Source: JASFEQ01 sp050122535 (lineage in GTDB: Bacteria > Desulfobacterota > DSM-4660 > Desulfatiglandales > HGW-15). Taken from it: a stretch of 14,528 nucleotides of DNA. Positions within the stretch are counted from its first letter, which is position 1, and each line of letters opens with the position of its first letter. Location: the NCBI GenBank assembly GCA_050122535.1, contig JASFIT010000069.1:1-14528 (forward strand). The letters are read 5' to 3'. The notes under the pieces are model-generated. The model was not told the DNA's origin. It made no database searches and saw nothing but the letters and a program-made list of their open reading frames with translations. Below are positions 1-5,185 of the stretch, piece after piece. The position numbers and the translations under genes were made by a program.

Positions 1-1
1 C

Positions 2-70
2 ATCCATCAGCACCACGAACATAAACCAACTATTCTTCTGAAATTCCGCAAGCCCGAAAATTACAGGTAA
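2..70 (+). CDS. Possible 3' end of an upstream gene (partial)
   Basis: Frame 2 is open from the window edge to a TAA at 68-70, giving 22 residues that end in LLKFRKPENYR; the other two + frames close within about 40 bases. The composition looks protein-like, but the piece is too short to assign to a family. It would place another + strand gene about 118 nt before the crotonase gene. The stop codon lies at the start of an AT-rich inverted repeat (68-87). Chance openness of a short frame is a real alternative. Confidence 0.3.
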   Translation: MHQHHEHKPTILLKFRKPENYR

Positions 71-87
71 AATCATCTATGATTTTA
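68..87. repeat. AT-rich perfect inverted repeat
   Basis: TAAAATCAT at 68-76 and ATGATTTTA at 79-87 are exact inverted repeats separated by two bases. It begins at the stop codon of the possible upstream reading frame. It has no GC-rich stem and no clear T-run on the + side, so it is a poor intrinsic terminator; it may be a weak transcript end or an operator-like site. Confidence 0.35.
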
Positions 88-188
88 TTGGCTTGAACAT
101 GATCGTTATCTATGCCAATTACATTAAAATTATACTCTTATTTTCACGTGTCATGGGCTAGAAAGGAAATTTAGGGGGAGAATAGAGG

Positions 189-902
189 ATGGGTATTATT
201 GAATACGCGATAGATGAAGAAGTAGCTGTTCTAACAATGAACGATGGTGAAAACCGCTTCAATCCTTCTTTTCTAAAGGCGTTTCTTGAGGTTTTAGATG
301 AGATTGAACAAAAGACAGGTGTGGATGCACTTGTGGTAAGCTCATCCCATGAAAAAATCTTCTGTAATGGAATTGACCTGGACTGGCTGGCTCCTCTTAT
401 TCAGAAAGGGGATAAAGAGAGTGCAACTGCCTTTCTTTATACCATGAATGACCTTCTTAAACGTATTCTCCTTTATCCAATGCCCACCATAGCAGCCATA
501 TCAGGCCATGCATTTGCGGGTGGAGCCATCATGAGTTGCGCGTTCGACTTTCGCTTTATGCGTTCTGACCGTGGCTATTTCTGTTTTCCTGAGGTGGACC
601 TAGGGGTTCCATTCTTGCCAGGAATGATTGCCATTATTAGGAAAGCTGTTCCCATGTATAAGTTTGAGGAAATGAAATATACGGGAAAAAGGGTAACTGC
701 TGAGGAGTGTGAAGCACATCACATCGTCTTAAAGGCCTGTCATAGAGATGAACTGATGGATGAGGCTCTGTCTTTCGCAAAAGGATTGAGAAAGCGGAGA
801 GAGGTCATGGCAGAGATGAAAAAGAGATTGTATAAAGACATTGTCCACAGCATTGAAATAGAAGATCCTCCATTGATTGAATCAGGGACTTTTTACGTAT
901 AG
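189..902 (+). CDS. Enoyl-CoA hydratase/isomerase family protein (crotonase fold), probably isomerase-like
   Basis: A 237-residue crotonase-superfamily protein. These enzymes act on acyl-CoA thioesters and hold the thioester carbonyl in an oxyanion hole. The first oxyanion-hole motif is seen as FCNGIDLDWL (residues 58-67) and the second as GHAFAGGAIM (106-115). The PEVDLG motif supplies a Glu at 135, equivalent to the second catalytic Glu of hydratases. The first hydratase Glu, expected just after GG at 111-112, is missing (AIMSCAFD follows). A single catalytic Glu is the pattern of delta3-delta2 enoyl-CoA isomerases, and stretches such as MPTIAAISGHAFAGG and MRSDRGY recall the plant-type isomerases. 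The start is supported by a purine-rich Shine-Dalgarno at 173-180, about 8 nt before ATG. The gene is more AT-rich than its neighbours. It stands alone, with no other beta-oxidation gene in the window, so substrate and pathway are unknown. Confidence 0.88.
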   Translation: MGIIEYAIDEEVAVLTMNDGENRFNPSFLKAFLEVLDEIEQKTGVDALVVSSSHEKIFCNGIDLDWLAPLIQKGDKESATAFLYTMNDLLKRILLYPMPTIAAISGHAFAGGAIMSCAFDFRFMRSDRGYFCFPEVDLGVPFLPGMIAIIRKAVPMYKFEEMKYTGKRVTAEECEAHHIVLKACHRDELMDEALSFAKGLRKRREVMAEMKKRLYKDIVHSIEIEDPPLIESGTFYV

Positions 903-920
903 GCAGATTAATTCACCCTG

Positions 921-957
921 ATTTTCCATCAGCCTCCCAGTAAGCGGTTTTTCGACA
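921..957. repeat. Partial copy of a dispersed repeat
   Basis: ATTTTCCATCAGCCTC (921-936) is identical to 3145-3160. The similarity continues after a one-base shift through TAAGC and TTTTCGACA (to 957, matching 3164-3181). Only the right end of the long palindrome is present, so this is a remnant or a short member of the same family. Confidence 0.6.
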
Positions 958-1169
958 TTTTCATTGGCAATCATTACTTCAGTTTCTAACCTACCCAAAG
1001 GAAACCTGAGGGATGCCGTTAGGAATCCGAATTTTCGGCTCCCTGGTGAATCTGGTTTGCTTTGTGTCCTTGAATTGATTCACGTCTAAAGCACACCAAG
1101 GAATTGCTATTCTTCCTTGCTGGCTCGTCCTTGCGTCTTTTATTCAGAATATGTAACCTTTTAGAATTC

Positions 1170-1198
1170 TTGACAAAAAGCTTTTTCAAGTATATACT
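1170..1198 (+). promoter_or_regulatory. Sigma70-type promoter for the SPOR-domain gene
   Basis: TTGACA (1170-1175), a 17-bp spacer and TATACT (1193-1198): a perfect -35 box and five of six bases at -10. Initiation would be near 1205, giving a leader of about 130 nt. The -35 region (TTCTTGACAAAAAGCTT) is almost the same as that of the DUF2059 promoter at 3942. Confidence 0.75.
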
Positions 1199-1218
1199 AT
1201 TTAGTTAATGCATCAGTC

Positions 1219-1328
1219 CCGGTACCTTTGAGCAATCTGCCGAAAACGTACCGGTTATCAAACCCCCTTGTTTCCAATATATGCGGATCGGGGGTTCCCC
1301 TTTTGGGTCACCATAGCTCAAGGAAACC
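1219..1328 (+). promoter_or_regulatory. Structured 5' leader with alternative pairings around the Shine-Dalgarno
   Basis: Two exact 7-bp stems stand in series: CCGGTAC 1219-1225 with GTACCGG 1248-1254, and AACCCCC 1261-1267 with GGGGGTT 1290-1296. Each has a 22-nt loop. The 3' arm of the second can instead pair forward: GGTT 1293-1296 with AACC 1325-1328, and CCTT 1299-1302 with AAGG 1320-1323, which would cover the AAGGA ribosome site. The two states exclude each other. No known riboswitch class was recognised; the pairings were found by eye. Confidence 0.4.
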
Positions 1329-1334
1329 GTAGAT

Positions 1335-2963
1335 ATGGCCCGAAAAATCGTAAAATACCAGATAGATGAGAAGAAATATTTTGACACCAGTGAAATATTC
1401 GATTCTCTTTTTGGTAAGGCACTGAGAGTCCTTTTCAGACGGGAAAACCTGGAAGAGGAAGCTGAAAAATATGAGAAGAAGGGCAGGTCAAAACGGAAAA
1501 AATCTAAATCATCCAGCAAGGAGAAAGCTCCCAAAGGGGCTGAGCCCGAGGCAGAGGGAAAACCCAATGGCATAAAAACGAAGCGTCTCCCCAAAGGCGT
1601 CACCTCTGTGACAGAAGAAATCCCCGACGGTGCGGAAAAGCAAAGGCGCCCCAAAAGCGTTCAATCCGGAACAGAGAAGAAATCGAGTGGAGCAAAAACG
1701 GCAGAGGCACCCAAAGTCGTGAAATCCGAAACAGAAGAAAAACCCGGCGACGCCGAAAGCCTGGAAAAGCTCAAACAAGACGAAACCAGAAGTGATGAAA
1801 GGCCCAGTAGAGACGCAGAGAAAATAAACCAGCCTTCCATCAAATATGAAAGAGCTGAAAAAGCCAATTTGAAACGTATTGTAAAGGCGAAGAAGAGCAG
1901 GAGGAGAAAGAAAATGTCCAAAAAGCAAGCCAAAGCAGGATCGAACAAGCGAAGAACACTGTTGGCATTTGTTCTATTCCTTGCAATGGCAGGTGGGTAC
2001 TTTTATTACCAGAGTGGAGGTGATCTGGGTAAACTCAGCGAGTCCTTGAGATCGATAAAGAAAGATGCCATCCCACTCTCAAAGGATATCGGTAAAACCA
2101 TAGCCTCCTTACCTGCAAAGATTAAAGGAATCATTCAGCCGGAAGAGGAAAAAAAGGTGGCCAAAAAGCCGGCAAAAAAACCACCCAAAATTGCCCGCAA
2201 ACCTGTGCCAAAAAAGCAGAGCGCTCCTCCGTCGAAAGGAGCAGCCCCCCAGAAAAAGATTCTCGTTGTTAAAAAGCCCCACACACGTGCTCTTAAAGAG
2301 ACTCACAGACCTGTTCCCAGGCAGTCCTACAGACGCGTTGTCAAGGAGACCCCTGAGCCTGTTACCAAACAGCCTTACATCCCCGCTGCTGAACAGTCGC
2401 ATAAACCGGCTGCGCAAGTGTCTCCTCCCCCTGCCGTTAAAGAGCCCCCTAAGCCTGTTGCTCAAGCAAACAGGAAGCAGGTCCCGGTTAAGGCCAGCAC
2501 TCTACCGGCAAAGCCCCCCGTATCATACCCGTACTCCATCCACCTCGGATCATATGCCTCCCTTGAACGCGCCGAAAAAGCCATGTCTAAGTATGAAAAA
2601 AAGGGCCTTTCTCCTTATTGGGTGGAAGTGGATCTTGGAGATAAGGGTGTATGGTTCAGGATCTTTACAGGGTATTTTTCAAACAGAGCAGAGGCTGAAG
2701 CCTATATAGATGAAAAAAAGATCGCAGATGCCAGGTCGAAACGCACGGCGTATGCTAACCTGATAGGTGTCTACAATTCTCAACACGAGCTCAATAGGAA
2801 AAAGGTCACCCTTTCAAAGCTTGGATACAGTCCCTACATCATCTCTGGGATCAATGGGGAATCTCTGCTCTACGCGGGGGCCTTTTACCAGAAGGCACGC
2901 GCAGAGAAACAGCATACGCAGTTGGCGTCCAAGGGAATCCGGAGCCGCGTGGTAAGTCGATAA
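1335..2963 (+). CDS. Membrane-anchored protein with two C-terminal SPOR-like repeats
   Basis: 542 residues. Residues 1-207 are very charged and probably cytoplasmic. A hydrophobic segment at about 208-226 (LLAFVLFLAMAGGYFYY) is the likely single membrane anchor. A Lys/Pro-rich linker follows, then two SPOR-like units: about 399-465 (SIHLGSYASLERAEKA to RIFTGYFSNRAEAEAY) and about 475-540 (LIGVYNSQHELNRKK to LLYAGAFYQKARAEKQ). SPOR domains bind septal peptidoglycan stripped of stem peptides, which suggests a role in cell division or wall remodelling. Two repeat arrays lie outside the domains: five 20-residue units (66-165) before the membrane segment and ten octapeptides (309-388) after it. 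The start is set by AAGGA at 1320-1324, ten bases before ATG. It has its own promoter and lies on the strand opposite to the dcw operon. SPOR assignment is from motif pattern only; the second unit is the more divergent. Confidence 0.85.
   Translation: MARKIVKYQIDEKKYFDTSEIFDSLFGKALRVLFRRENLEEEAEKYEKKGRSKRKKSKSSSKEKAPKGAEPEAEGKPNGIKTKRLPKGVTSVTEEIPDGAEKQRRPKSVQSGTEKKSSGAKTAEAPKVVKSETEEKPGDAESLEKLKQDETRSDERPSRDAEKINQPSIKYERAEKANLKRIVKAKKSRRRKKMSKKQAKAGSNKRRTLLAFVLFLAMAGGYFYYQSGGDLGKLSESLRSIKKDAIPLSKDIGKTIASLPAKIKGIIQPEEEKKVAKKPAKKPPKIARKPVPKKQSAPPSKGAAPQKKILVVKKPHTRALKETHRPVPRQSYRRVVKETPEPVTKQPYIPAAEQSHKPAAQVSPPPAVKEPPKPVAQANRKQVPVKASTLPAKPPVSYPYSIHLGSYASLERAEKAMSKYEKKGLSPYWVEVDLGDKGVWFRIFTGYFSNRAEAEAYIDEKKIADARSKRTAYANLIGVYNSQHELNRKKVTLSKLGYSPYIISGINGESLLYAGAFYQKARAEKQHTQLASKGIRSRVVSR
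1530..1829 (+). repeat. Five 60-bp coding repeats (20-residue units)
   Basis: Residues 66-165 of the SPOR protein fall into five units of exactly 20 residues with no indels, at 66, 86, 106, 126 and 146. The approximate consensus is P-K-x-V-x-S-x-T-E-E-K-P-x-G-A-E followed by four variable residues; the fifth unit is the most diverged. The units are highly charged and lie on the presumed cytoplasmic side. Confidence 0.75.
2259..2498 (+). repeat. Ten 24-bp coding repeats (octapeptides)
   Basis: Residues 309-388 of the SPOR protein form ten in-register octapeptides, for example EPVTKQPY (341-348), KPAAQVSP (357-364), PPAVKEPP (365-372) and KPVAQANR (373-380). Position 2 is often Pro, 3-4 are small or beta-branched, 5-6 are Lys/Gln/Glu, and 8 is Tyr, His or Pro. 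They sit between the membrane anchor and the SPOR units, where an extended spacer would be expected. Confidence 0.75.
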
Positions 2964-2984
2964 GTCTAGGCGTGGCCTTTTCCC

Positions 2985-3012
2985 TTGACACAAACCCATT
3001 TCTTTCTATACT
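2985..3012 (+). promoter_or_regulatory. Sigma70-type promoter upstream of the selenoprotein gene
   Basis: TTGACA (2985-2990), a 16-bp spacer and TATACT (3007-3012). Initiation near 3019 would give a leader of about 308 nt running through the long palindrome to the gene at 3327. It begins only 22 bp after the stop of the SPOR gene. Confidence 0.65.
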
Positions 3013-3035
3013 CCTCCCCCAATAAGCATACCGCT

Positions 3036-3160
3036 GAGGCTGTCGGAAAACGCCCATCTGCTGCGTTACCCTCATCCCTCGTCATTGCGGCGTACTTCTA
3101 TGTACGCCTCATTCCTCGGGATCTCGGAAGCCTTGCATTTGGACATTTTCCATCAGCCTC
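3036..3160. repeat. 125-bp imperfect palindrome (REP-like dispersed element)
   Basis: The outer arms GAGGCTG (3036-3042) and CAGCCTC (3154-3160) are exact. Next inward, GGAAAACGCCC (3045-3055) pairs with GGACATTTTCC (3141-3151) with two mismatches. The centre has GGCGTAC and GTACGCC around TTCTAT. The whole can fold as one long hairpin. The right end recurs at 921. It has no open reading frame for a transposase, so it would be a non-autonomous element or REP-like repeat. I recall similar elements in deltaproteobacterial genomes, but made no search. Confidence 0.7.
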
Positions 3161-3279
3161 TGATAAGCCGGCTTTTCGACAATCTCGTTTCTGACTCTCA
3201 GCATTTGTCTGCCTGACGGCGTGTCTAACTTGATGGTATAGGAATTTGCTTTTTTGAGTCCACCGCAGGGGGACGAGCT

Positions 3280-3303
3280 ATAAAATCGCGCAAGCGATTT
3301 TAT
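3280..3303 (+). promoter_or_regulatory. Perfect hairpin with GCAA tetraloop just before the Shine-Dalgarno
   Basis: ATAAAATCGC (3280-3289) pairs exactly with GCGATTTTAT (3294-3303) around GCAA, a GNRA-type tetraloop. It ends seven bases before AAGGAG (3311-3316). No T-run follows, so it is not an ordinary intrinsic terminator; a 5' stability element or a protein-binding site is possible. Confidence 0.5.
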
Positions 3304-3326
3304 CACCTGAAAGGAGAGTAAGCGTT

Positions 3327-3830
3327 ATGATTACGCCTGAGATGATGCGTGAAAAGGCGATGGATCTTTTCGCCAACGATATGTATTGAGCACAGGCCCT
3401 CCTGGCCGTGGGCCTGGACATGATTGGGGAGGAAGAGGAGAGAGATACGGCCATGAGGACCATGGCGGGCGTGACAGGAGGATGTTATCGGGGAGACTTT
3501 TGCGGCGCCATCGCCGGCGCTGCAATGGCCGTTGGATGCCTTTTTGGCAGGGCCACCCTGGACGAAATGGAAGATGCCCGCCTGGCCTCCACGATTCGTT
3601 TGGTTTACGATCGCTTGAAAGAGAAAGCCGTGAAGAAATATGGTGATACGAGCTGTCAAACCATCTCCCATTGCAACTGGTATGATCCGGAAGATGTGAA
3701 GGCCCGCCGGGTAGATGGACGCCGGGACGAATGCACCCGTTTTGTGGGTGAATGCGCACAAGTCCTGGGGGAAGTTCTGCTTGAAGTGGTTGGGGAGGAG
3801 GAACTCAAGATACTTCAAGGCGAAGCATAG
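3327..3830 (+). CDS. C-GCAxxG-C-C family redox protein with in-frame TGA read as selenocysteine (probable selenoprotein)
   Basis: Read from ATG 3327, with TGA 3387-3389 taken as selenocysteine (Sec21), this gives 167 residues, close to the usual size of the family (TIGR01909/PF09719, putative redox-active proteins with four conserved cysteines). The family begins with a segment like NCAQA; here it is YUAQA, so Sec takes the place of the first invariant Cys. The CGAxxG motif is CGAIAG (59-64). The C-terminal cysteines are at 110, 116, 136 and 143 (DECTRFVGECAQ). AAGGAG at 3311-3316 fits ATG 3327 well. An alternative in-frame start lies after the TGA (GTG 3408), but it would remove the family's N-terminal helix and first redox residue and has no comparable ribosome site. 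A hairpin follows the TGA. Partner and substrate are unknown. The alternative reading is a nonsense mutation, but the rest of the frame is intact. Confidence 0.83.
3393..3418 (+). promoter_or_regulatory. Candidate bacterial SECIS hairpin downstream of TGA
   Basis: Two competing stems lie directly after TGA 3387-3389. One is an exact 7-bp stem, CAGGCCC 3393-3399 with GGGCCTG 3410-3416. The other spans 3400-3418: TCC with GGA, a U-U mismatch, GGCC with GGCC, and apical loop GTG at 3408-3410. The second starts 11 nt after the TGA, and its GU-containing loop and unpaired U recall the E. coli fdhF SECIS upper stem-loop recognised by SelB. The fold was found by eye. Confidence 0.55.
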
Positions 3831-3941
3831 AAGATTCAACCTGGAGGGCTTCCACATATCCCATCCCGAGTGCACGCGTTTGATGGCGCTGCGCAAACCC
3901 GTCAAGATCCCACCATCCAAGCATCTCAAATTAGACCATTC

Positions 3942-3970
3942 TTGACAAAAAAGCTTAATTCAATTAAACT
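3942..3970 (+). promoter_or_regulatory. Sigma70-type promoter for the DUF2059 gene
   Basis: TTGACA (3942-3947), a 17-bp spacer and TAAACT (3965-3970). Initiation near 3977 gives a leader of about 40 nt. It lies in the 185-bp spacer after the selenoprotein gene, in which no terminator was recognised. Confidence 0.68.
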
Positions 3971-4015
3971 ATTCTTAAAAAAAACAAAAAGATGTAAAGG
4001 GTATAAGGAGGAAAA

Positions 4016-5029
4016 ATGAGGAAGAAGAAGCATGTTCTGTGGGCTATTCCGCTGTTATGGCTGATCGTGGCGGCCACACCCGTATATTCAGCCAAGATTT
4101 ATTTTAAGAATGGTTCATCCATTGAATGTGACAAAACCTGGAAAACAGGAGATTTTGTCTGGATCAAAAAATCCCGAGGCGTCATGGGCTATCCCATCGG
4201 GGACGTGGATTTAAAGGCGACTTTTGGGGAGACCCTGGGAAAAACGGCAGGAAAATCGCGGGGCGAAACAGATAAGGAAGCACTCATTCTTGAACTCTGG
4301 GAATTGTCTGGCCTGCAAAAACAGGTGGCACAGCTGGATGACCTTTCCGTTGCCGGTCTGACCGAACAATATCAAGCGGGGAGAATGCCTCCGCAAGTCT
4401 ATGAATATCTCGTCCCCATATTAAAAGATGCGTATCAAGCAGACAGGATAAAACGGCATTTACTGGCACGGTTCAAGAAGAGCCTAGACCCAGCATGTAT
4501 TGAGGCCGTGCTGAGCTGGCTGCAGTCCCCCTTGGGACGAAAGATCACGAAACTTGAACAGGCTGCATCGACCCCAGAGGGTGTGAGGCAAATGACCATG
4601 TATGCAGCGATGATTCAGACCGATCCGCCTCCGCAAGCACGATTAAGACTGGTGGAACGCCTCGATGAAGCTCTCAAAGTAACCGATTTGATGCTTGATA
4701 TGGCGACGATCACGGTCAATGAAACCATGAACGGTGTGGTTGCGGCCATGCCCCAGCACCTTGACATGGATCCTTTGGCGATGAGTCAGCTCCTGAAAAC
4801 ACATCGGGAGGAAATGAGAAGGCAATTCCAGAAAGCAGTTACGACCACGTTCCTTTATGCGTATCAGCCCCTGTCGGATAGGGAGTTAGAACAATACATA
4901 GCCTTCGCAGAATCCGAACATGGAATGCGTTACCATAAGGTGTTAGTGGAAGAAATGAAAAGGATTCAAATGGACGCCTCTTATTATGTGGCGAAAGGTA
5001 TGAACAGGTTTCTCCCCAGTCAAATGTGA
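4016..5029 (+). CDS. Exported DUF2059-domain protein
   Basis: 337 residues. A signal peptide is visible: basic MRKKK, a hydrophobic core at 8-22 and a likely cut after VYSA (23-26), so the protein is probably periplasmic. The mature N-terminus (KIYFKNGSSIECDKTW, about 27-66) looks like a small beta-rich domain. The rest is helical. Residues about 277-315 (TTTFLYAYQPLSDRELEQYI to EHGMRYHKVLVEEM) fit the DUF2059 pattern, a domain of unknown function found in exported proteins. A related segment occurs earlier at about 148-185 (FKKSLDPACIEAVLSWL to SPLGRKITKLEQ), suggesting internal duplication. The start is fixed by AAGGAGG a few bases before ATG 4016. It has its own promoter and terminator and is convergent with the radical SAM gene. 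Its role is unknown. Confidence 0.85.
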   Translation: MRKKKHVLWAIPLLWLIVAATPVYSAKIYFKNGSSIECDKTWKTGDFVWIKKSRGVMGYPIGDVDLKATFGETLGKTAGKSRGETDKEALILELWELSGLQKQVAQLDDLSVAGLTEQYQAGRMPPQVYEYLVPILKDAYQADRIKRHLLARFKKSLDPACIEAVLSWLQSPLGRKITKLEQAASTPEGVRQMTMYAAMIQTDPPPQARLRLVERLDEALKVTDLMLDMATITVNETMNGVVAAMPQHLDMDPLAMSQLLKTHREEMRRQFQKAVTTTFLYAYQPLSDRELEQYIAFAESEHGMRYHKVLVEEMKRIQMDASYYVAKGMNRFLPSQM

Positions 5030-5054
5030 GCGTCGTGTGCACATGGATAATTCT

Positions 5055-5085
5055 AACGCGGGGTCCGAGAGGACCCCGCGTTTTT
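5055..5085 (+). terminator. Strong intrinsic terminator after the DUF2059 gene
   Basis: An exact 11-bp GC-rich stem, ACGCGGGGTCC (5056-5066) with GGACCCCGCGT (5071-5081), closes a GAGA tetraloop and is followed by a T-run (5081-5085). It starts about 26 nt after the stop at 5029. On the other strand it has only a weak T-rich tail, so it mainly serves the + strand gene. Confidence 0.93.
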
Positions 5086-5185
5086 ATAGGTCCCTGATGA
5101 TTTGTCTGACCGGTGTGTGCCAATTGTGGGCGTATGTGAAAAGGGGGAACTGTTTGCGTGGAAGGGAGATGGGCCGGGCATCGAA

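Larger units (their letters stand above)
903..1334 (+). other. 432-bp intergenic region: repeat remnant, small hairpin, promoter and structured leader
   Basis: No coding sequence was found here. In order it holds a segment similar to the right end of the long palindrome at 3036-3160 (921-957), a 7-bp inverted repeat CAAGGAA/TTCCTTG with a 9-nt loop (1097-1119), a sigma70-type promoter (1170-1198), and a leader of about 130 nt with two 7-bp stems before the SPOR gene. No convincing terminator for the crotonase gene was seen. Confidence 0.6.
2964..3326 (+). other. 363-bp intergenic region: promoter, long palindrome and hairpin leader
   Basis: No credible gene was found. It contains a promoter (2985-3012), a 125-bp imperfect palindrome (3036-3160), a stretch without recognised structure (about 3185-3279), a perfect GNRA-loop hairpin (3280-3303) and the Shine-Dalgarno of the selenoprotein gene (3311-3316). 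If the promoter is used, the palindrome is transcribed in the leader. Confidence 0.6.

Noticed and set aside
131..136. TATACT as a -10 box for the crotonase gene
   Set aside because: No acceptable -35 box at 16-18 bp was found, so a promoter was not called.
1530..2498. CRISPR array or phase-variable simple repeat
   Set aside because: The 60-bp and 24-bp periods are in-frame protein repeats with diverged codons, not identical direct repeats with unique spacers, and they cannot slip out of frame.
2191..2709. 172-residue + strand frame inside the SPOR gene
   Set aside because: It is a frame-shifted reading of the Lys/Pro-rich repeat region; the SPOR frame has clear domains.
3109..3306. 65-residue - strand frame in the palindrome region
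   Set aside because: It is largely made of the dispersed repeat and the hairpin; no ribosome site or domain was seen.
3408..3830. Selenoprotein gene starting after the TGA
   Set aside because: It would drop the first helix and first redox residue of the family and ignore the good ribosome site at 3311-3316.
3303..3929. 208-residue open frame on the - strand across the selenoprotein gene
   Set aside because: It is antisense to a gene with family motifs, has no ribosome site, and its composition (His, Pro and Ser rich) is that of a shadow frame.
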